A model generated the notes under the pieces. The model was not told the origin of the DNA. It searched no databases and saw nothing but the letters and a program-made list of their open reading frames with translations. Source: CAZZCS01 sp964652645 (lineage in GTDB: Bacteria > Cloacimonadota > Cloacimonadia > Cloacimonadales > Cloacimonadaceae). From it: DNA of 8,158 bases. The position numbers and the translations under genes are program-made. Numbering within the stretch: the stretch's first letter is position 1; every line of letters begins with the position of its first letter. Where the stretch lies: contig CAZZCS010000097.1 in the NCBI GenBank assembly GCA_964652645.1, forward strand, positions 1-8,158, written 5' to 3'. Shown here in pieces: positions 5,862 to 8,158 of the stretch.

Positions 5862-5902
5862 ACAGGAGCAGATGATTTAATAATAACGAATTTGAGGTTT
5901 AG

Positions 5903-7651
5903 ATGAAAAAGTATTTATTGCTCGGATTGTGTATATTGGTCACACTTACAATCTCCGCAACCCGGGTATCCAGAACTGACGCAGAAGCTGCAGCCTCTGC
6001 CTTCCAGCAAAATCGGCTATTCAATAGTAATGGTCTTCGCTTCCAGGCAGAGATTGCCTCTGAGGGTAATACTCTTGCCTATGTATTTTTACTCCAGCCA
6101 AGTGGGTACATCGTAGTCTCTGCCGATACTGATCTGCCCCCTGTAATCGCCTATTCCGAGGAGGGGAGCTATCAGACATGCGAAGATGGAGGAATCTTGG
6201 GAGATTTGATCCGCACGGATCTCTCCCTGCGCCTTGCCGCTAGGACAGAGGAATCTGCCAGGGTTGCCAGGCAACGCTGGGCCGATGTATCTCATAAATC
6301 CAGGGACGATTTTGAACAATGGCCACCTGCAGGCTACTCCTTCACAGGAGGATGGTTAAAGACAAATTGGACTCAGAATGCCCCCTACAACAATTTTGTA
6401 CCCATGGACCCTGTGACCAACACCCGCAGCGTGGCAGGATGCCCATCTGTAGCCATGGCCATGATCGTGAACTATCATGAGAGCCTGAACGGAACCCGTT
6501 TGGACGATTCGGATGATTATTATCATAACTACGCTGGTCGAAACTACTGGATAGACAACGACTATGAGCAGATTGGCTTTGTTCCCTTCGACCAATTGAA
6601 CACATACCTGGATGAGCTGGACAGCAGATACAAATATGAAGAAGAACTCACAAATGCAGACAAAGCAGCCCTGGTCTGGGCTTGCGGAGTTGCTGCCCGA
6701 CAGGTCTATAGCTCCTCTGGCTCTGGTACTTTTAGCGTGAGCCAGGCTTATCAGGCCTTTGAACGTTTTAGCTTTGAGGGGATTGAGCTACTCACAGATG
6801 CCAATCCCGATGTTTACGACAGGATGGCTCAAAACATGATGGACGCTATGCCCGTGCACCTGGCTGTGGTGACTCCCACCTGGGATGCGGGACACAACGT
6901 CGTGGTGGATGGCTACAATACGGATAATTTCTTTCACCTGAATTTTGGGTGGGGCGGCCAGTTCAATGGCTGGTATCTCCTTCCCTCCGGGATCCCCTAC
7001 AACCTTACAGTGTTGGAAGGGGCTATTGTGGACATCACTCCCAAGAGTTATCTCTTTGTATTTCCAGAAGATATCACAATCAATACCTATGAAGACATGA
7101 ATGATCTGGTTGTGGAGATGATCAATGTATCCTCCGAGCCCATCACCATTGAGGATGTTTTATACAATCCCCAAATGAATTCTATGTCCTGGGATGTATC
7201 TTTCTATCCCCAAACTCTTCCCTATGTGCTGAACCCCGGACAAAGCCTGACCATGCATCTCATCCCTGCGATCCCCCTGGAACTGCGGGACGAATACGCC
7301 AGTAAGCGCTTCAGGATCATCCACACGCATGGCAGCTACGATGTAAATATCCATGTGGAAATATCCCTCACTTCTGTGGAGGATGAGTATCTTCCCAGTC
7401 TTCAGGTTCTAAACGCCTATCCCAACCCCTTCACTCAGAAGCTCAGTCTTGAATTGCCATCCAAAACCGCTGGCAAGGTGGGGATTTACAATCTCAAAGG
7501 ACAGCTGGTGCGGGAGCTGCAGCTCGATTCCCAGGGTAAAACTACCTGGGATGCTCTGGACAATAGTGGTGTCCGCTCTGCCCCGGGGATATACCTGATC
7601 CGGGCTCAAAGCTCAAAAGAGGTGTGGACCAGGAAGGTCTTGCTGTACTAA
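5903..7651 (+). CDS. Secreted C10 (streptopain-like) cysteine protease with T9SS sorting domain
   Basis: This 582-aa protein starts with a signal peptide (MKKYLLLGLCILVTLTISA). Residues about 20-140 resemble the inhibitory pro-domain of the SpeB/C10 family (TDAEAAASAF, then YVFLLQPSGYIVVSADTDLPPVIAYS). The peptidase domain spans about 150-380: TNWTQNAPYNNF at 154-165, nucleophile Cys180 in AGCPSVAMAMI, catalytic His331 in DAGHNVVVDGY, and HLNFGWGGQFNGWY at 345-358 with the conserved N347 and W350. An Ig-like beta region follows (about 385-490). Residues about 497-582 are a T9SS type A sorting domain (LNAYPNPF, KVGIYNLKGQLVREL, PGIYLIRAQS, ending RKVLLY). The expected route is Sec export to the periplasm, pro-domain removal, then T9SS to the surface, where it would digest extracellular protein. 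ATG 5903 has GAGG 5 nt upstream. All key catalytic residues are present. The sigma-54-type promoter suggests activator-dependent expression. Confidence 0.92.
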   Translation: MKKYLLLGLCILVTLTISATRVSRTDAEAAASAFQQNRLFNSNGLRFQAEIASEGNTLAYVFLLQPSGYIVVSADTDLPPVIAYSEEGSYQTCEDGGILGDLIRTDLSLRLAARTEESARVARQRWADVSHKSRDDFEQWPPAGYSFTGGWLKTNWTQNAPYNNFVPMDPVTNTRSVAGCPSVAMAMIVNYHESLNGTRLDDSDDYYHNYAGRNYWIDNDYEQIGFVPFDQLNTYLDELDSRYKYEEELTNADKAALVWACGVAARQVYSSSGSGTFSVSQAYQAFERFSFEGIELLTDANPDVYDRMAQNMMDAMPVHLAVVTPTWDAGHNVVVDGYNTDNFFHLNFGWGGQFNGWYLLPSGIPYNLTVLEGAIVDITPKSYLFVFPEDITINTYEDMNDLVVEMINVSSEPITIEDVLYNPQMNSMSWDVSFYPQTLPYVLNPGQSLTMHLIPAIPLELRDEYASKRFRIIHTHGSYDVNIHVEISLTSVEDEYLPSLQVLNAYPNPFTQKLSLELPSKTAGKVGIYNLKGQLVRELQLDSQGKTTWDALDNSGVRSAPGIYLIRAQSSKEVWTRKVLLY

Positions 7652-7673
7652 ATAATCGATACTTTAAGATTCG

Positions 7674-7727
7674 GACCCTTGAATGAACAGGTGTGGAGAC
7701 TACTCCAGGCCCCTCAATTCAAGGGTC
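7674..7727. terminator. Nested hairpin between convergent genes, likely terminator
   Basis: The 11-bp arm GACCCTTGAAT (7674-7684) pairs exactly with ATTCAAGGGTC (7717-7727). Inside the 32-nt loop a second hairpin forms from TGGAG (7694-7698) and CTCCA (7703-7707) around a 4-nt loop. TTTGTATAT follows on the + strand. It lies 23 nt after the protease stop and just before the stop of the opposing chrA gene, so it probably ends the + transcript. Support for termination on the - strand is weaker because no clear T-tract follows. Confidence 0.65.
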
Positions 7728-7742
7728 TTTGTATATATGGTC

Positions 7743-8158
7743 TCAACCAAAAAAGAAGCCTACCACTCCGGCACCAAGCAACATGGCAAAGGGATTTACC
7801 TTGTAACGCCAGGATAGAACGAAACAGATCATAAAGACTGCCACTGAAAAGAGATCGACAATGGCATCGCGTCCGGCAATGAGCGCAGCAGCGGCAATCA
7901 AGCCGATCGAAAGCGGCCTCAACTGGCGAAAGATCCCCTTGAACCAGGGTTTGTTTTTGAGCACAAGATAGCTGATCGTGATCAGAGTCATGATTATTAG
8001 CGAGGGCAGGATCACTCCCAGGGTACAGATAATACCACCCAGCATCCCTGCTTTTTGAAACCCGATAAAAGTGGCAGCGTTGATCGCGATCGGGCCTGGA
8101 GTCATCTGGGAGATGGCGACTATATCAAAGAACTCGCTGGAGCTAAGCCACTGATGGT
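7743..8158 (-). CDS. chrA: Chromate transporter (ChrA family), C-terminal part, runs off the right edge
   Basis: The frame is open on the - strand from the right edge (138 codons visible) to the stop at 7743-7745. It reads HQWLSSSEFFDIVAISQMTP from the edge, then GPIAINAATFIGFQKAGMLG. This SQMTPGPIAIN signature and its following membrane helices are typical of the CHR family. Hydrophobic segments follow (GGIICTLGVILPSLIIMTLI, GLIAAAALIAG, and LFSVAVFMICFVLSW) and the protein ends GAGVVGFFFG. The M of QMTP (ATG at 8103-8105) is internal, not the start; the real start lies beyond the window. Length to the stop fits a short-chain, single-domain CHR protein, which usually occurs as a pair of adjacent genes. 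The family exports chromate or related oxyanions, but anaerobe homologues may have other substrates. Confidence 0.9.
   Translation of the reverse strand, partial: HQWLSSSEFFDIVAISQMTPGPIAINAATFIGFQKAGMLGGIICTLGVILPSLIIMTLITISYLVLKNKPWFKGIFRQLRPLSIGLIAAAALIAGRDAIVDLFSVAVFMICFVLSWRYKVNPFAMLLGAGVVGFFFG

Noticed and set aside
6342..6605. Two overlapping minus-strand frames opposite the protease
   Set aside because: Both are antisense to the conserved catalytic Cys region of the C10 protease, and their compositions are typical of shadow frames.

Overview
The window looks like a chromosomal stretch of a Gram-negative anaerobe from the Bacteroidota/Cloacimonadota side of the tree. The C10-type cysteine protease carries a C-terminal type IX secretion (T9SS) sorting domain. 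A lipoprotein has a lipobox. The 3' half of the hsdS-like gene resembles surface-protein modules that I associate with Candidatus Cloacimonadota. That placement is inference from protein style; no rRNA or marker gene is present.

Left part (1-4665) is an accessory/defence operon on the + strand, built as a type I restriction-modification locus with extra genes. In order: the last 15 codons of an upstream gene (probably hsdM); a 505-aa AlbA_2 (Schlafen-like) plus GHKL-ATPase protein; a 198-aa shortened RhuM-family protein; a DUF3644 protein with a HEPN-like RNxxxH motif; and an hsdS-like gene. All junctions are 1-4 nt stop/start overlaps. At the first three, the upstream gene ends in LLEG followed by I or L, and the codons for that tail contain GGAGG exactly 4 nt before the next start (ATG, ATG, TTG). 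The DUF3644 gene is therefore best started at the TTG at 2153.

The locus shows rearrangement. RhuM loses its usual C-terminal half and ends in a tail like that of the upstream gene. The hsdS gene keeps one target-recognition domain and the central helical spacer, then a few residues into the second recognition domain it switches in frame to an unrelated surface-protein module. No hsdR is visible. The specificity subunit is probably altered or dead, while two candidate RNA-targeting proteins (AlbA_2 and HEPN-like) remain intact.

Right part (4666-8158) is ordinary cell-envelope content. A strong sigma-70-like promoter and Shine-Dalgarno precede a 355-aa lipoprotein with beta-propeller-like repeats. 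A near-consensus sigma-54 promoter (5845-5861) precedes the secreted C10 protease with T9SS tail (5903-7651). A nested hairpin at 7674-7727 separates it from a convergent chromate-transporter (ChrA) gene on the - strand, which runs off the right edge. No tRNA, rRNA, CRISPR array or insertion sequence was seen.
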